Shown: in pieces, positions 48,251 through 57,181 of the stretch
Position numbering within the stretch: the stretch's first letter is position 1
How the letters are laid out: each line of letters begins with the position of its first letter
Origin: Acinetobacter lwoffii
GTDB taxonomy: Bacteria; Pseudomonadota; Gammaproteobacteria; Pseudomonadales; Moraxellaceae
Direction of reading: 5' to 3'
DNA: 64,000 bases
Assembly (NCBI RefSeq): GCF_015602705.1
Contig: NZ_CP059081.1
Location: forward strand, 1,683,702 to 1,747,701
The notes under the pieces: generated by a model
Told to the model about the DNA's origin: nothing
Databases searched by the model: none
The model's input: the letters and a program-made list of their open reading frames with translations, nothing else
Program-made: the position numbers and the translations under genes

Positions 48251-49126
48251 ATGAGTGACAAAAGAACCCATTGCCCTACCTGTTCCACCACCTATAAGGT
48301 CACAGTTGCTCAACTCACCGTTGCGCAGGGTATGGTTTGCTGTCCCAAATGTACCACCTCATTTAATGCCTTATCGCATTTGGTGACCGAAACCCGGAAT
48401 TCGGTCACCGCCTCAATGTCTCACGCTCAGTCGAGCTCCAGCGAATTCAGCAAAACTGATGCTCAAAATAGACCAGGTGTTTATCACACGGATCAGCAGC
48501 ATCGTCATAGCCTGCTACAGATTTTTGACCAAAAAGTTGAACATTCCAATATTGATCTGGAAACCTATTTAAATAACTTGAATTATTTCAGTACCGAACC
48601 GATTTCAGTCCTACCGAGCATGAACTGGGAAGATCAGGCAGAAAAGCAGGCTAAGCGCGGGCCAATGTACTATATAGGCTGGAGTTTACTCAATCTGTCG
48701 CTGTTTAGCCTGCTGCTGTTTCAATTTTTTTGGTTCAATCCGCAATACATCAAAAACAGTCACGTCATGAGTCTGGCCTTTAACAGTGCTTGTGAAGTGT
48801 TTAATTGTTCCAATCTGGAAAAATACTACACACTAATTCAGGTTAATAAAGTCAAAATCAAGGCAACCGGTAATAATGAAGCTGAGTTTAGCGGTGAGCT
48901 GATTAATTTTCATGACCGTAGTCTGGCTTTACCAATTTTAAGAATCAATCTGGAACATCGCGGTGAAGTGATTGCAACTTATAACCTGTCCTCCGAAGAG
49001 TACTTGATTGAAAGTTTAGTCAATATTCAGCGCATTCCGAAAAACAGCCCGTTTAAATTCAAATTTAAGCTTCCAGTCGATCGCAAAAGCTTTGATCGCT
49101 ATACTTTGGAAATAATTCGCCCCTAA
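48251..49126 (+). CDS. MJ0042 zinc-ribbon / DUF3426 membrane protein
   Basis: 291 aa. N-terminal zinc finger CPTCSTTYKVTVAQL...CCPKC (two CxxC pairs, residues 8-11 and 31-34), a polar linker, one TM helix (about 139-158, GWSLLNLSLFSLLLFQFFWF) and a C-terminal DUF3426 domain (about 160-290). Function unknown; the same family sits between prmA and dusB-fis in Pseudomonas. It follows prmA by 15 bases, so it is co-transcribed. Confidence 0.88.
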   Translation: MSDKRTHCPTCSTTYKVTVAQLTVAQGMVCCPKCTTSFNALSHLVTETRNSVTASMSHAQSSSSEFSKTDAQNRPGVYHTDQQHRHSLLQIFDQKVEHSNIDLETYLNNLNYFSTEPISVLPSMNWEDQAEKQAKRGPMYYIGWSLLNLSLFSLLLFQFFWFNPQYIKNSHVMSLAFNSACEVFNCSNLEKYYTLIQVNKVKIKATGNNEAEFSGELINFHDRSLALPILRINLEHRGEVIATYNLSSEEYLIESLVNIQRIPKNSPFKFKFKLPVDRKSFDRYTLEIIRP

Positions 49127-49179
49127 TCTACTGAGAAAGCATTAAAAAATTAAAAAAAGTTAAAAAAAATGCAGTTTTC

Positions 49180-49216
49180 TTGCTCACTTTTGCTTAGACA
49201 ATGGTATGATACGCGC
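49180..49216 (+). promoter_or_regulatory. Candidate fis promoter with G+C-rich discriminator
   Basis: TATGAT at 49205-49210 is followed by ACGCGCC, the type of G+C-rich discriminator found at growth-rate- and ppGpp-controlled promoters (rRNA, fis). The -35 is poor: TTGCTC at 49180 gives 19-bp spacing. Transcription would start near 49216, about 310 bases before fis. Confidence 0.45.
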
Positions 49217-49524
49217 CACGAAAGCTATGTGCTGCAACTCCTCGCGACTTTTTCACAACAAATACAGTCTTGCCTAATGCGCTATAAAATTTATTGCGTA
49301 TCGTGCAGATTTTTTTGTTTTGATTTTGGTCAGTAACAAAACTTTAACTATTGTTACGCTTATTTTTCGACCAAATCGCAGAGATGTGTCAAGCTACAGG
49401 CTCAATGTAATGACTAAGTTTTAGAACTTCCGTTTTAGGATCTAAAATGGAGTTCATTTCAATTTCTAGACCACTTTTATATATCACTTTACCCAAGTGA
49501 TATTTGTTTTTCGGATTAATTCGC
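49217..49524 (+). other. Long fis leader with two hairpins
   Basis: No gene fits in this stretch. Two perfect stem-loops lie near its end: TTTTAG-GAT-CTAAAA around 49432-49446 and ATATCACTT-TACCC-AAGTGATAT at 49481-49503, the latter ending 21 bases before the fis ATG. This may be a regulatory 5' UTR. Confidence 0.45.
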
Positions 49525-49794
49525 ATGAATAGCAAATCTCCTATTTTTACTGCACAATCTGATGTTGCTTTACGTATCCACGTAGATCGCGCAGTTCGCC
49601 ACTATTTTGCACAACTGCAGGGCGAGCAACCATCTCAGGTATACGACATGGTGCTAGCAGAAATGGAGAAACCTCTTCTATCTGTAGTTCTAGAATATAC
49701 ACGTGGTAACCAAACACGTGCTGCCGAGATCCTCGGACTCAACCGTGGTACTTTACGTAAAAAGTTAAAAGCTCACGGTTTAATGAGTGAATAA
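49525..49794 (+). CDS. fis: DNA-binding protein Fis
   Basis: Nucleoid protein and activator of rRNA promoters, bends DNA as a dimer. 89 aa from ATG 49525; relatives are about 98 aa. N-terminal arm, dimerisation helices ([18 protein letters not shown]) and the C-terminal [21 protein letters not shown]. The nucleotide-binding enzyme gene dusB, usually co-transcribed upstream, is absent, so fis seems to have its own promoter. Confidence 0.94.
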   Translation: MNSKSPIFTAQSDVALRIHVDRAVRHYFAQLQGEQPSQVYDMVLAEMEKPLLSVVLEYTRGNQTRAAEILGLNRGTLRKKLKAHGLMSE

Positions 49795-49800
49795 ATGATA

Positions 49801-49832
49801 AAATGCTTGCGGCTTCCGCAGGCATTTTTTTT
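49801..49832 (+). terminator. Terminator of fis
   Basis: AAATGCTTGCGG / CCGCAGGCATTT stem (one mismatch/wobble), CTT loop, eight T residues. Confidence 0.88.
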
Positions 49833-49889
49833 AACCTGTAAATTGCTGATTTTGTTTTATTCTGTTCCTTGAAAACTGTGACGAAGATC

Positions 49890-51464
49890 ATGACTATTAA
49901 ACGCGCTTTAATCTCTGTGTCTGACAAGACTGGTATTGTTGAATTTGCACAAGAACTTGCTGCTCTAGGGGTAGAAATTTTATCTACAGGTGGTACCTAC
50001 AAATTGTTGAAAGACAATAATGTGGCTGTAGTTGAAGTTTCGGAGCATACAGGTTTTCCAGAGATGATGGACGGCCGTGTAAAAACACTACATCCGAAAA
50101 TTCATGGGGGTATCCTGGCTCGTCGTGGTCTAGACGAAGCTGTGATGGCTGAACACAACATTGATGCTATTGATTTAGTCGTTGTAAACCTTTATCCATT
50201 TGCTGCAACGGTAGCCAAACCAAACTGTTCACTTGCTGATGCTATCGAAAACATCGACATCGGTGGTCCTACCATGGTTCGTGCTGCAGCAAAAAACCAT
50301 GCATCTGTAGGTATCATCGTAAATGCTTCTGACTATGCAACTGTCGTTGCCGAGCTTAAAGCTGAGGGTGCTTTATCTCATGCAACTCGTTTTGACCTAG
50401 CAGTAAAAGCATTTGAACATACTGCTCAATATGACGGCATGATCGCATCTTACTTAGGCGCTCGCGTAGGTAAAGAAGAAGGTCAGGCAGACAAATTTGC
50501 ACGTACTTTCAATACTCAATTGAACAAAGTTCAAGACCTTCGTTACGGTGAAAACCCGCATCAAGCTGCTGCATTCTATGTAGAAGACACAGCGACTGAA
50601 GCTTCTGTTTCAACAGCGAAACAGCTTCAAGGTAAAGAACTCTCTTATAACAACATCGCAGATACTGATGCAGCACTTGAATGTGTGAAATCATTTGCGA
50701 AGCCTGCTTGTGTGATCGTTAAACACGCTAACCCATGTGGCGTTGCAGTATCTTTAGACGGTATTCAAGCAGCTTATGATCTTGCGTATGCAACAGATCC
50801 TGAATCTGCTTTCGGTGGCATCATTGCATTCAACCGTGAATTAGACGTTGCAACTGCACAAGCGATTGTAGATCGTCAATTCGTTGAAGTGATCATTGCA
50901 CCGAGCGTTGCTGAAGGCGTTCTTGAAGTAACAGGCGCGAAGAAAAACGTACGCGTACTTGTATGTGGCGAACTTCCAGCAATCGATGCGCGTCAATCGC
51001 AACTTGACTACAAACGCGTAAACGGTGGTTTGTTAGTTCAAGATCAAGACTTGGGCATGATCACTAAAGATGATCTTAAAGTAGTCACCAAACGTGCGCC
51101 GACTGAACAAGAAATCGATGACATGATCTTCGCTTGGAAAGTAGCGAAATACGTAAAATCTAACGCGATTGTGTATGCTAAAAACCGTCAAACCATTGGT
51201 GTCGGCGCTGGCCAAATGAGCCGTGTAAACTCAGCTCGTATTGCTGCAATCAAAGCTGAACATGCTGGCTTAGTAGTTGAAGGTGCGGTAATGGCATCTG
51301 ACGCATTCTTCCCATTCCGTGATGGTATTGATAACGCTGCGAAAGCGGGTATCAAATGCATTATCCAACCGGGTGGTTCTATGCGTGATGAAGAAACGAT
51401 TGCTGCGGCTGACGAAGCTGGTATTGCAATGGTGTTCACTGGTATGCGTCACTTCCGTCACTAA
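49890..51464 (+). CDS. purH: Bifunctional AICAR transformylase / IMP cyclohydrolase
   Basis: Last two steps of de novo IMP synthesis. 524 aa from ATG 49890. N-terminal MGS-like cyclohydrolase domain ([43 protein letters not shown]) and C-terminal transformylase with the catalytic KHANPCG motif (Lys-His) at about residue 275 and [13 protein letters not shown] terminator separates it from fis, so it must have its own promoter in the 57-base gap or rely on readthrough. Confidence 0.97.
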   Translation: MTIKRALISVSDKTGIVEFAQELAALGVEILSTGGTYKLLKDNNVAVVEVSEHTGFPEMMDGRVKTLHPKIHGGILARRGLDEAVMAEHNIDAIDLVVVNLYPFAATVAKPNCSLADAIENIDIGGPTMVRAAAKNHASVGIIVNASDYATVVAELKAEGALSHATRFDLAVKAFEHTAQYDGMIASYLGARVGKEEGQADKFARTFNTQLNKVQDLRYGENPHQAAAFYVEDTATEASVSTAKQLQGKELSYNNIADTDAALECVKSFAKPACVIVKHANPCGVAVSLDGIQAAYDLAYATDPESAFGGIIAFNRELDVATAQAIVDRQFVEVIIAPSVAEGVLEVTGAKKNVRVLVCGELPAIDARQSQLDYKRVNGGLLVQDQDLGMITKDDLKVVTKRAPTEQEIDDMIFAWKVAKYVKSNAIVYAKNRQTIGVGAGQMSRVNSARIAAIKAEHAGLVVEGAVMASDAFFPFRDGIDNAAKAGIKCIIQPGGSMRDEETIAAADEAGIAMVFTGMRHFRH

Positions 51465-51468
51465 TTAA

Positions 51469-51568
51469 TTTTAAATCCTCCCTAGCCCTCCTTAATAAAG
51501 GAGGGTTTTCTATATCATAGTAGAGCGAAGGGAATCCCCCTTTTATCAAAGGGGGATTTAGGGGGATT
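51469..51568. repeat. Composite stem-loop repeat, copy 2 (purH-purD gap)
   Basis: The left arm TTAAATCCTCCCTAGCCCTC and the following AATAAAGGAGGG hairpin match copy 1 at 2859-2960 with one or two changes. The right half (AATCCCCCTTTT-ATC-AAAGGGGGATT, then AGGGGGATT) has the same layout but has diverged. It again fills an intergenic gap within an apparent operon. Confidence 0.75.
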
Positions 51569-51591
51569 CTATTTCAGAAGGATTTTTTTTA

Positions 51592-52875
51592 ATGAATATT
51601 TTAGTTTTGGGTAATGGTGGTCGTGAACATGCACTTGCATGGAAAATCGCGCAAGATGATAAAGTCGCAAAAGTATTTGTAGCACCGGGTAATGCAGGTA
51701 CTGCAACAGAAAATAAATGCGAAAATGTTGCCTTAAATATTTTAGACAATGCTGCGATTATCGACTTTGCAAAAAGCAATGCGGTTGATTTAGTGGTTGT
51801 TGGTCCTGAAGCACCACTTGTAAATGGTGTTGTAGATGCATGCCGTGAAGCTGGCGTTAAAATTTGGGGTCCAACTCAATTTGCTGCGCAGCTTGAAGGC
51901 TCTAAAGCATTCGCTAAACACTTCCTTAAACGCCATAACATTCCAACGGCTTTCTATGACGTATTTACTGAAGTAGATGCTGCGAAAGCATTTGTTGAGA
52001 AAAATGGTGCGCCAATCGTGATCAAGGCTGATGGTCTTGCTGCAGGTAAAGGCGTAATCGTTGCCATGACCAATCAAGAAGCATTTGCAGCAATTGATGA
52101 CATGCTTGCAGGCAACAAATTTGGCGATGCAGGTTCTCGCGTAGTGATCGAAGAATTCCTTGCTGGTGAAGAAGCATCATTCATTTGTATGATTGATGGC
52201 GACAACATCTTGCCGATGGCAACTTCTCAAGACCATAAACGTATTTTTGAAGGCGACCAAGGTCCGAACACCGGCGGTATGGGTGCGTACTCTCCTGCGC
52301 CTGTTGTGACTGCTGACGTATTTGAAAAAACCATGAATGAAGTGATGCGTCCTACCGTTGAAGGTATGAAAAAAGATGGTCACGTTTATACAGGTTTCTT
52401 ATACGCAGGCTTGATGATTGACGACAAAGGTCAACCAAAAGTGATCGAGTTTAACTGTCGTTTTGGCGACCCTGAAACTCAACCAATCATGATGCGTTTA
52501 AAATCATCTTTAGTTGATTTGGTTGAAGCTGGTATTGCGGGTAACTTACCTGCGGAAGCTGAATGGGATGAGCGTAAGACTGTAGGTATCGTACTAGCAT
52601 CTAAAGGTTACCCTGAAACTTCAAGCAATGGCGATGTAATTTCAGGCTTAGACACTGAAATGACTGATGCGAAAGTGTTCCATGCAGGTACTAAAGCCAA
52701 TGAAAATGGTGAGATCGTGACTGCTGGTGGTCGTGTACTTTGCGTAACTGCGCTTGGTAACACGATTGGTGAAGCACAAGCAAAAGCTTTAGAACTTTGC
52801 AAAAAAGTGACATTCGACGGCGTTCAATACCGTAAAGATATTGGTTACCGTGCGATTGCGCGTGAAAATGCTTAA
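51592..52875 (+). CDS. purD: Phosphoribosylamine-glycine ligase
   Basis: Second step of purine synthesis (GAR synthetase), ATP-grasp enzyme. 427 aa. N-terminal VLGNGGREHALAWK, ATP-grasp segments PIVIKADGLAAGKGV, EEFLAGEEASF, GPNTGGMGAYSPAP and VIEFNCRFGDPETQ (metal ligands Glu, Asn). AGAAGGA lies 9 bases before the ATG. Downstream of purH as in many proteobacteria. Confidence 0.97.
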   Translation: MNILVLGNGGREHALAWKIAQDDKVAKVFVAPGNAGTATENKCENVALNILDNAAIIDFAKSNAVDLVVVGPEAPLVNGVVDACREAGVKIWGPTQFAAQLEGSKAFAKHFLKRHNIPTAFYDVFTEVDAAKAFVEKNGAPIVIKADGLAAGKGVIVAMTNQEAFAAIDDMLAGNKFGDAGSRVVIEEFLAGEEASFICMIDGDNILPMATSQDHKRIFEGDQGPNTGGMGAYSPAPVVTADVFEKTMNEVMRPTVEGMKKDGHVYTGFLYAGLMIDDKGQPKVIEFNCRFGDPETQPIMMRLKSSLVDLVEAGIAGNLPAEAEWDERKTVGIVLASKGYPETSSNGDVISGLDTEMTDAKVFHAGTKANENGEIVTAGGRVLCVTALGNTIGEAQAKALELCKKVTFDGVQYRKDIGYRAIARENA

Positions 52876-52893
52876 TCTAAATTTTGGTTAAGT

Positions 52894-52921
52894 AAAAACC
52901 CCGCTAAGTGCGGGGTTTTTA
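52894..52921 (+). terminator. Terminator of purD
   Basis: AAAAACCCCGC / GCGGGGTTTTT stem with TAAGT loop, 20 bases past the stop. Confidence 0.92.
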
Positions 52922-52932
52922 ATTAGTAATTT

Positions 52933-53985
52933 TTATTTCATTTGAGCTACTAATTCTTTCCATTCATCAAAATTAGTATCTTGTGGATTACTCCAGTTTA
53001 ATTCTTTCCCGACTTTTATTTTTCTAAGACCTATATTTCTTCTACAAGTAGCTAGCTCAAGCAACTCGGATAATATTCCCCACAATTCAAAAATTACTTC
53101 ATATTCTGGACGTCTTCCACTATGCACTAGTTTATTTCGAGATTTTCGAGCACTCTCTAATATCTTATAATTTTGTCTTGAGATAATTTTGGCTAACCTT
53201 AAAAGTTTATGCTTAGTTGCTATATTTTTTAAAAACTTAGCTTCTTCCCATGTTGTATGTAAACATCTTACTTGTCTTGGATAGCTATCCTTACATTTAA
53301 TATAAATTTTCTTCCATAAAATTTCTGTAATTTGCTCAACTACAATCCACAAATTATTAAGCGCATCATTATTGTTTTGATTAATTAAAGATGTATAACC
53401 ATTTAATAGAAAGAATGGTGTAAAAGATGGAATTGACTTAATTATTTCCTGCCCAGCATTATAAGCGAGTCTTAGATCATTAAAATGTAAAACTCTAGGA
53501 TGCATCAACGGTAGATATCGTTCAGATATAGATGTCCAATTGCACCTTAATTGATTATGAAGCGATGGCAAATTAGAAAATAAACTTCGCTTTTCATATA
53601 ATGTACCTACATCTAACTCATGAGGATGCAAGACCTCTGCATGGATCCCACCTAATAACAGGCAACACAAAATCTCATTTAATTTAGTAATACCATCAAT
53701 GCGTGTTGGAAAATTTTCGCTTTGAGGGATTGCAATTGCTCCGTCATAACTAATTAAAGCACCTAAACTATCATCACTTTCTAAAGAAAGAATTCCGATT
53801 ACTTTTGATAGTTGCATTCCCTCATAATCATTGTTATTGATCTGATCTAATGAAAAATTAATCCTAGGTTGTTGTTCACTAATGATTGCTGAAAAAGGTT
53901 TTAGATGAACCATCCAAGCAGGATTACTACAAACTTGCGTTTCTTGATTCTGAATCTGTTGATCATCCAACATAATTTCATCCAT
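52933..53985 (-). CDS. Orphan protein with HEPN-like C-terminal motif
   Basis: 350 aa, no close family recognised. No signal or TM segment. The C-terminal third looks like an all-helical HEPN domain of the Apea-like type: a first helix with LWIVVEQITEILW (Trp213, Glu217) and the R-x4-H ribonuclease motif in SRNKLVHSG (Arg283, His288), followed by a long helix. The N-terminal two thirds are mixed alpha/beta and unidentified. The gene is strikingly A+T-rich (17 and 18 G/C in two 60-base rows counted by hand, versus clearly over half in a purD row). No good ribosome site is seen; ATG 53973 is an alternative start. It is likely acquired, perhaps a defence effector. Confidence 0.7.
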   Translation of the reverse strand: MDEIMLDDQQIQNQETQVCSNPAWMVHLKPFSAIISEQQPRINFSLDQINNNDYEGMQLSKVIGILSLESDDSLGALISYDGAIAIPQSENFPTRIDGITKLNEILCCLLLGGIHAEVLHPHELDVGTLYEKRSLFSNLPSLHNQLRCNWTSISERYLPLMHPRVLHFNDLRLAYNAGQEIIKSIPSFTPFFLLNGYTSLINQNNNDALNNLWIVVEQITEILWKKIYIKCKDSYPRQVRCLHTTWEEAKFLKNIATKHKLLRLAKIISRQNYKILESARKSRNKLVHSGRRPEYEVIFELWGILSELLELATCRRNIGLRKIKVGKELNWSNPQDTNFDEWKELVAQMK

Positions 53986-54040
53986 GTTATATTAAATTTT
54001 AATGATTAATAGATAACATCTTATATCTTGGTCTAAGTAT

Positions 54041-54601
54041 ATGTCATCAGCTTCAATTACCACCCCTCGCCTCATCCTACGCCAATGGCAAGATTCCGAC
54101 ACTGCCCCATTTATCCAAATGTGTGCAGATGACGAGGTCATGCGCTACTTCCCTAAAAAACTCGATGCGGCTGAGGCAACTGCTTTTCTTGAACGTATTC
54201 GTAATGCTATTGATACACGCGGTTGGGGAGCCTTTGCCGTAGAATTGAAAACCACAGGCGAATTTATCGGATCTATTGGCTTACACGTGCATCCACCTGA
54301 GCTTAAAATTGCTGATGCCCCTGAAATTGGCTGGCGCTTGCTACCACAATACTGGAATCAAGGCTATGCCACTGAAGGGGCCAAAGCGGTACTGAAATAT
54401 GCCTTTAGAACTCTACGACTCGAGAAAGTCATTTCTTTTACTGCATGCGTCAACACGCCCTCAGAACGTGTCATGCAAAACATTAGCTTAGAAAAAGTAG
54501 GAGAGTTTGACCATCCGCTTGTACCTGCCGATCATATCTTGTGTAGACACGTACTCTATGAAAAACAGCGTTCGGATTATCTCTATATTCCCTTCTGTTA
54601 A
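54041..54601 (+). CDS. GNAT-family N-acetyltransferase (RimJ/RimL type)
   Basis: 186 aa. The N-terminal TPRLILRQWQDSD and the acetyl-CoA pyrophosphate loop region EIGWRLLPQYWNQGYATEGAKAV (split motif, about residues 90-112) are typical of the Acetyltransf_3 group, followed by ACVNTPSERVMQN. The family acetylates ribosomal proteins, small amines or antibiotics; the actual substrate is unknown. It is divergent from the HEPN-like gene, whose start lies 55 bases away. Confidence 0.85.
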   Translation: MSSASITTPRLILRQWQDSDTAPFIQMCADDEVMRYFPKKLDAAEATAFLERIRNAIDTRGWGAFAVELKTTGEFIGSIGLHVHPPELKIADAPEIGWRLLPQYWNQGYATEGAKAVLKYAFRTLRLEKVISFTACVNTPSERVMQNISLEKVGEFDHPLVPADHILCRHVLYEKQRSDYLYIPFC

Positions 54602-55203
54602 AACAAGCTTGTAATATCATGACCAGAGGAAACCAAGATCAGATACTGACTCGCTTAAGTTAATATAAAGGAAAGATTTATCTCGTTAATGATAGAATTT
54701 CCTTAATTTGCCAAAAATCAGATATTTTCTTATATTTATTTATATACATTTTTCATATTTCTATCTTACAAAATCTTATAAAGATCACTATTTAAACACA
54801 TCTATTAAAGCTATATTTTCAATATAAATAATATATTGTTTTAATTAATATTTTCTTTAAAAGATCTTTTTTTATATTCGACTAAAGAGATAAGCAAGGC
54901 TTTTTTATCCAGTATATCGAATATAGATTTATTGCTATGATATCCGCAACTTCAGAGCACTCAAACCTTGCCATGTACTTATAAAATATCTATTTTCTCT
55001 CTCCAAATAGATTAAATACATCAGATTTGGGCTGCCTCTGACTTGATCAAGTTCACCAGAATTGTTGTTGCACGCTTGCAGCTTTCGACTTCAAGCTTTC
55101 TTCAACCATGATCAAGCTATCTACTTAGATCGTAATAAAACTCTTATTTAACACGATTTAAAAATGCTTATACTCTAGGCAAGAATAGAATTAGGACAAT
55201 TTC
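54602..55203. other. 602-base gap upstream of metQ with a local G+C-richer patch
   Basis: Mostly very A+T-rich. A patch at about 55025-55125 is richer in G+C and contains a CTTGATCAAG palindrome (55042-55051) and a second TGATCAAGC. It could be a decayed gene or an unrecognised leader RNA. A TATACT at 55169-55174 is a plausible metQ -10 box. No gene, SAM riboswitch or tRNA was recognised. Confidence 0.45.
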
Positions 55204-56079
55204 ATGAAAAAGTTACTTGGCGTTATCTTGAGTGCCTCTGTATTGACTTTAACTGGGTGTGGTAAACAGGAAGCGCCTGCCACTGATGCAGCGCAAAGCA
55301 AAGATGCAAATGGTCTTCAGACTGTAACTATGGCTTCGACCGGTTCAGATGCAGACGTATGGCGTTATATCGCGACATTGCCTGAAACCAAAGCAGCCGG
55401 CATCAAACTTGATGTGAAAAATTTCACTGACTACGTGTCAATGAACACGGCAGTAGCCAACAAAGAAATTGATGTAAATGCATTCCAGTCTTATGCCTAT
55501 ATGGTTGCTTACAACGATGCTAACACAGCCAAAATTGCACCTCTATCTACCACTTATTTAGAGCCAATGGGCATTTACTCAAGCAAAGTCAAATCTTTAA
55601 ACGAGTTTAAAACTGGTGCGACCATTGCCATTCCGAATGACGGCGCAAACGAATCGCGTGCATTATTACTTTTACAATCAGCAGGTCTGGTTAAATTAAA
55701 AGCTGGTTTTGACAATGTCAAAGGCACAACTTCTGATGTGACCGAAAATGCAAAACAAATCGTGATTAAGCCAATTCAAATGGCGACTGCAGTACGCGTA
55801 AAAGACGAAGTTGATGCGATTGTGCTGGGCAATACCTTGGCAATGGAAGGTGGTTTAAACGTATTAAAAGATGCGATTTACTATGAGCCGATTGATCAAA
55901 GCACAAAAATGAACGTCAACGTATTAGCGGTTGCAGCAGATCGTCAAAATGATCCAGTTCTGCAAAAAGTAGGTGCGTTGTATCATACGCCAGCAGTAAA
56001 AGCATATGTTGATGAGCATTTTGGTGGTACTAAAGTTGCGGTAAACAAACCTGTGACGTATTTAACTGAATCAAAATAG
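55204..56079 (+). CDS. metQ: Methionine ABC transporter substrate-binding lipoprotein
   Basis: Binds D/L-methionine in the periplasm, tethered by a lipid. 291 aa with lipobox LTGC (Cys19) and the NlpA/MetQ core: VTMASTGSDADVWRYIA, VKNFTDYVSMNTAVANKEIDVNAFQ (split), FKTGATIAIPNDGANESRALLLL. First gene of metQ-metN-metI; in E. coli the order is metNIQ. A terminator hairpin separates it from metN. Confidence 0.95.
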   Translation: MKKLLGVILSASVLTLTGCGKQEAPATDAAQSKDANGLQTVTMASTGSDADVWRYIATLPETKAAGIKLDVKNFTDYVSMNTAVANKEIDVNAFQSYAYMVAYNDANTAKIAPLSTTYLEPMGIYSSKVKSLNEFKTGATIAIPNDGANESRALLLLQSAGLVKLKAGFDNVKGTTSDVTENAKQIVIKPIQMATAVRVKDEVDAIVLGNTLAMEGGLNVLKDAIYYEPIDQSTKMNVNVLAVAADRQNDPVLQKVGALYHTPAVKAYVDEHFGGTKVAVNKPVTYLTESK

Positions 56080-56098
56080 TACTATAATAGACTTTTAG

Positions 56099-56131
56099 AA
56101 CAGGCAAGGACGATTTCTTGCCTGTTTTTTT
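56099..56131 (+). terminator. Terminator-like hairpin between metQ and metN
   Basis: CAGGCAAG / CTTGCCTG stem, eight-base loop, seven T residues, 20 bases past metQ. Inside the operon it would let the binding protein be made in excess over the membrane components. Confidence 0.85.
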
Positions 56132-56155
56132 ATCCGTGATGCAGTTTTTGACACT

Positions 56156-57181
56156 ATGATTGAATTTAAAGATATTTCAAAACAGTATGAGCTTAAGGGT
56201 CAAACCTTGCATGCCTTGAATCAGATTAATCTTCAGATTCCAACCGGCAGTATTTTTGGCATCATCGGTTATAGTGGTGCCGGTAAAAGCACCCTCATCC
56301 GTCTGATCAATCTGCTTGAGCGCCCAAGCTCAGGCCGGATTATCATTAACGGAACAGATTTTACCGCACTGGATGCCAAAGCATTGCGTCAAGAACGTGC
56401 CAGCATCGGCATGATTTTCCAGCATTTCAATTTAATGCAAACCAAAACCGTGGCAGCCAATATCGAAATGCCCATGAAACTCCTCGGCTGGAGCAAGGCA
56501 GAACGGGAAAAGCGCCTCGAAGAATTATTAGACTTTATTGACCTGAAACATAAACGTCATGCTTTTCCAGATGAATTGTCTGGCGGTCAAAAGCAGCGTG
56601 TTGGTATTGCCCGTGCCCTTGCCAATCATCCAAAAATTTTACTCTGTGATGAAGCGACTTCTGCACTTGATCCACAAACCACCAAATCTGTTCTACAGCT
56701 ACTTAAAAAAATTAACGAAGAACAAGGCATCACCATTGTTATGGTTACCCATGAAATGGATGTAATTGAAACCGTGTGTGATTATGTCGCCGTGATGGAA
56801 AAAGGTGACGTAATTGAGACCGGCAGCACCTTACAAATATTTAGCCAACCGCAACATCCGACGACCAAGAATTTTATTCAGACCGTATTACAGCAGCATT
56901 TACCAGTCAATATTCTGAATAATCTGGAAAACCAGAATCACAACAGTATTTATTGCCTGAAATTCCTTGGTAGCTCGGCACAGGAAACCGTGATTCAAGT
57001 GGTGATTAAACAGTTTGATATCAGTTTAAATATTCTGTTTGCAAACATGACCGAAATTAATGGCACGGTGATTGGCCAGATGTTTATTCAGCTACTGGGT
57101 GATGCACAAGAAATTCAAGCAGCAATAAAATTCCTTGAACAACACGGCGTACAAGTCGATCAGGCGGGAGTACAGGCATGA
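56156..57181 (+). CDS. metN: Methionine ABC transporter ATP-binding protein
   Basis: 341 aa. ABC domain with Walker A GYSGAGKST (about residues 38-46), signature LSGGQKQRVGIARAL, Walker B ILLCDEATSALD and the switch His of VTHEMD; C-terminal NIL domain (about 250-341), which senses intracellular methionine in E. coli (transinhibition). No clear ribosome site before the ATG. Four-base ATGA overlap with metI. Confidence 0.96.
   Translation: MIEFKDISKQYELKGQTLHALNQINLQIPTGSIFGIIGYSGAGKSTLIRLINLLERPSSGRIIINGTDFTALDAKALRQERASIGMIFQHFNLMQTKTVAANIEMPMKLLGWSKAEREKRLEELLDFIDLKHKRHAFPDELSGGQKQRVGIARALANHPKILLCDEATSALDPQTTKSVLQLLKKINEEQGITIVMVTHEMDVIETVCDYVAVMEKGDVIETGSTLQIFSQPQHPTTKNFIQTVLQQHLPVNILNNLENQNHNSIYCLKFLGSSAQETVIQVVIKQFDISLNILFANMTEINGTVIGQMFIQLLGDAQEIQAAIKFLEQHGVQVDQAGVQA

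Noticed and set aside
54602..55203. SAM riboswitch upstream of metQ
   Set aside because: No recognisable S-box core or kink-turn sequence was found, and methionine genes of gammaproteobacteria are usually controlled by proteins.
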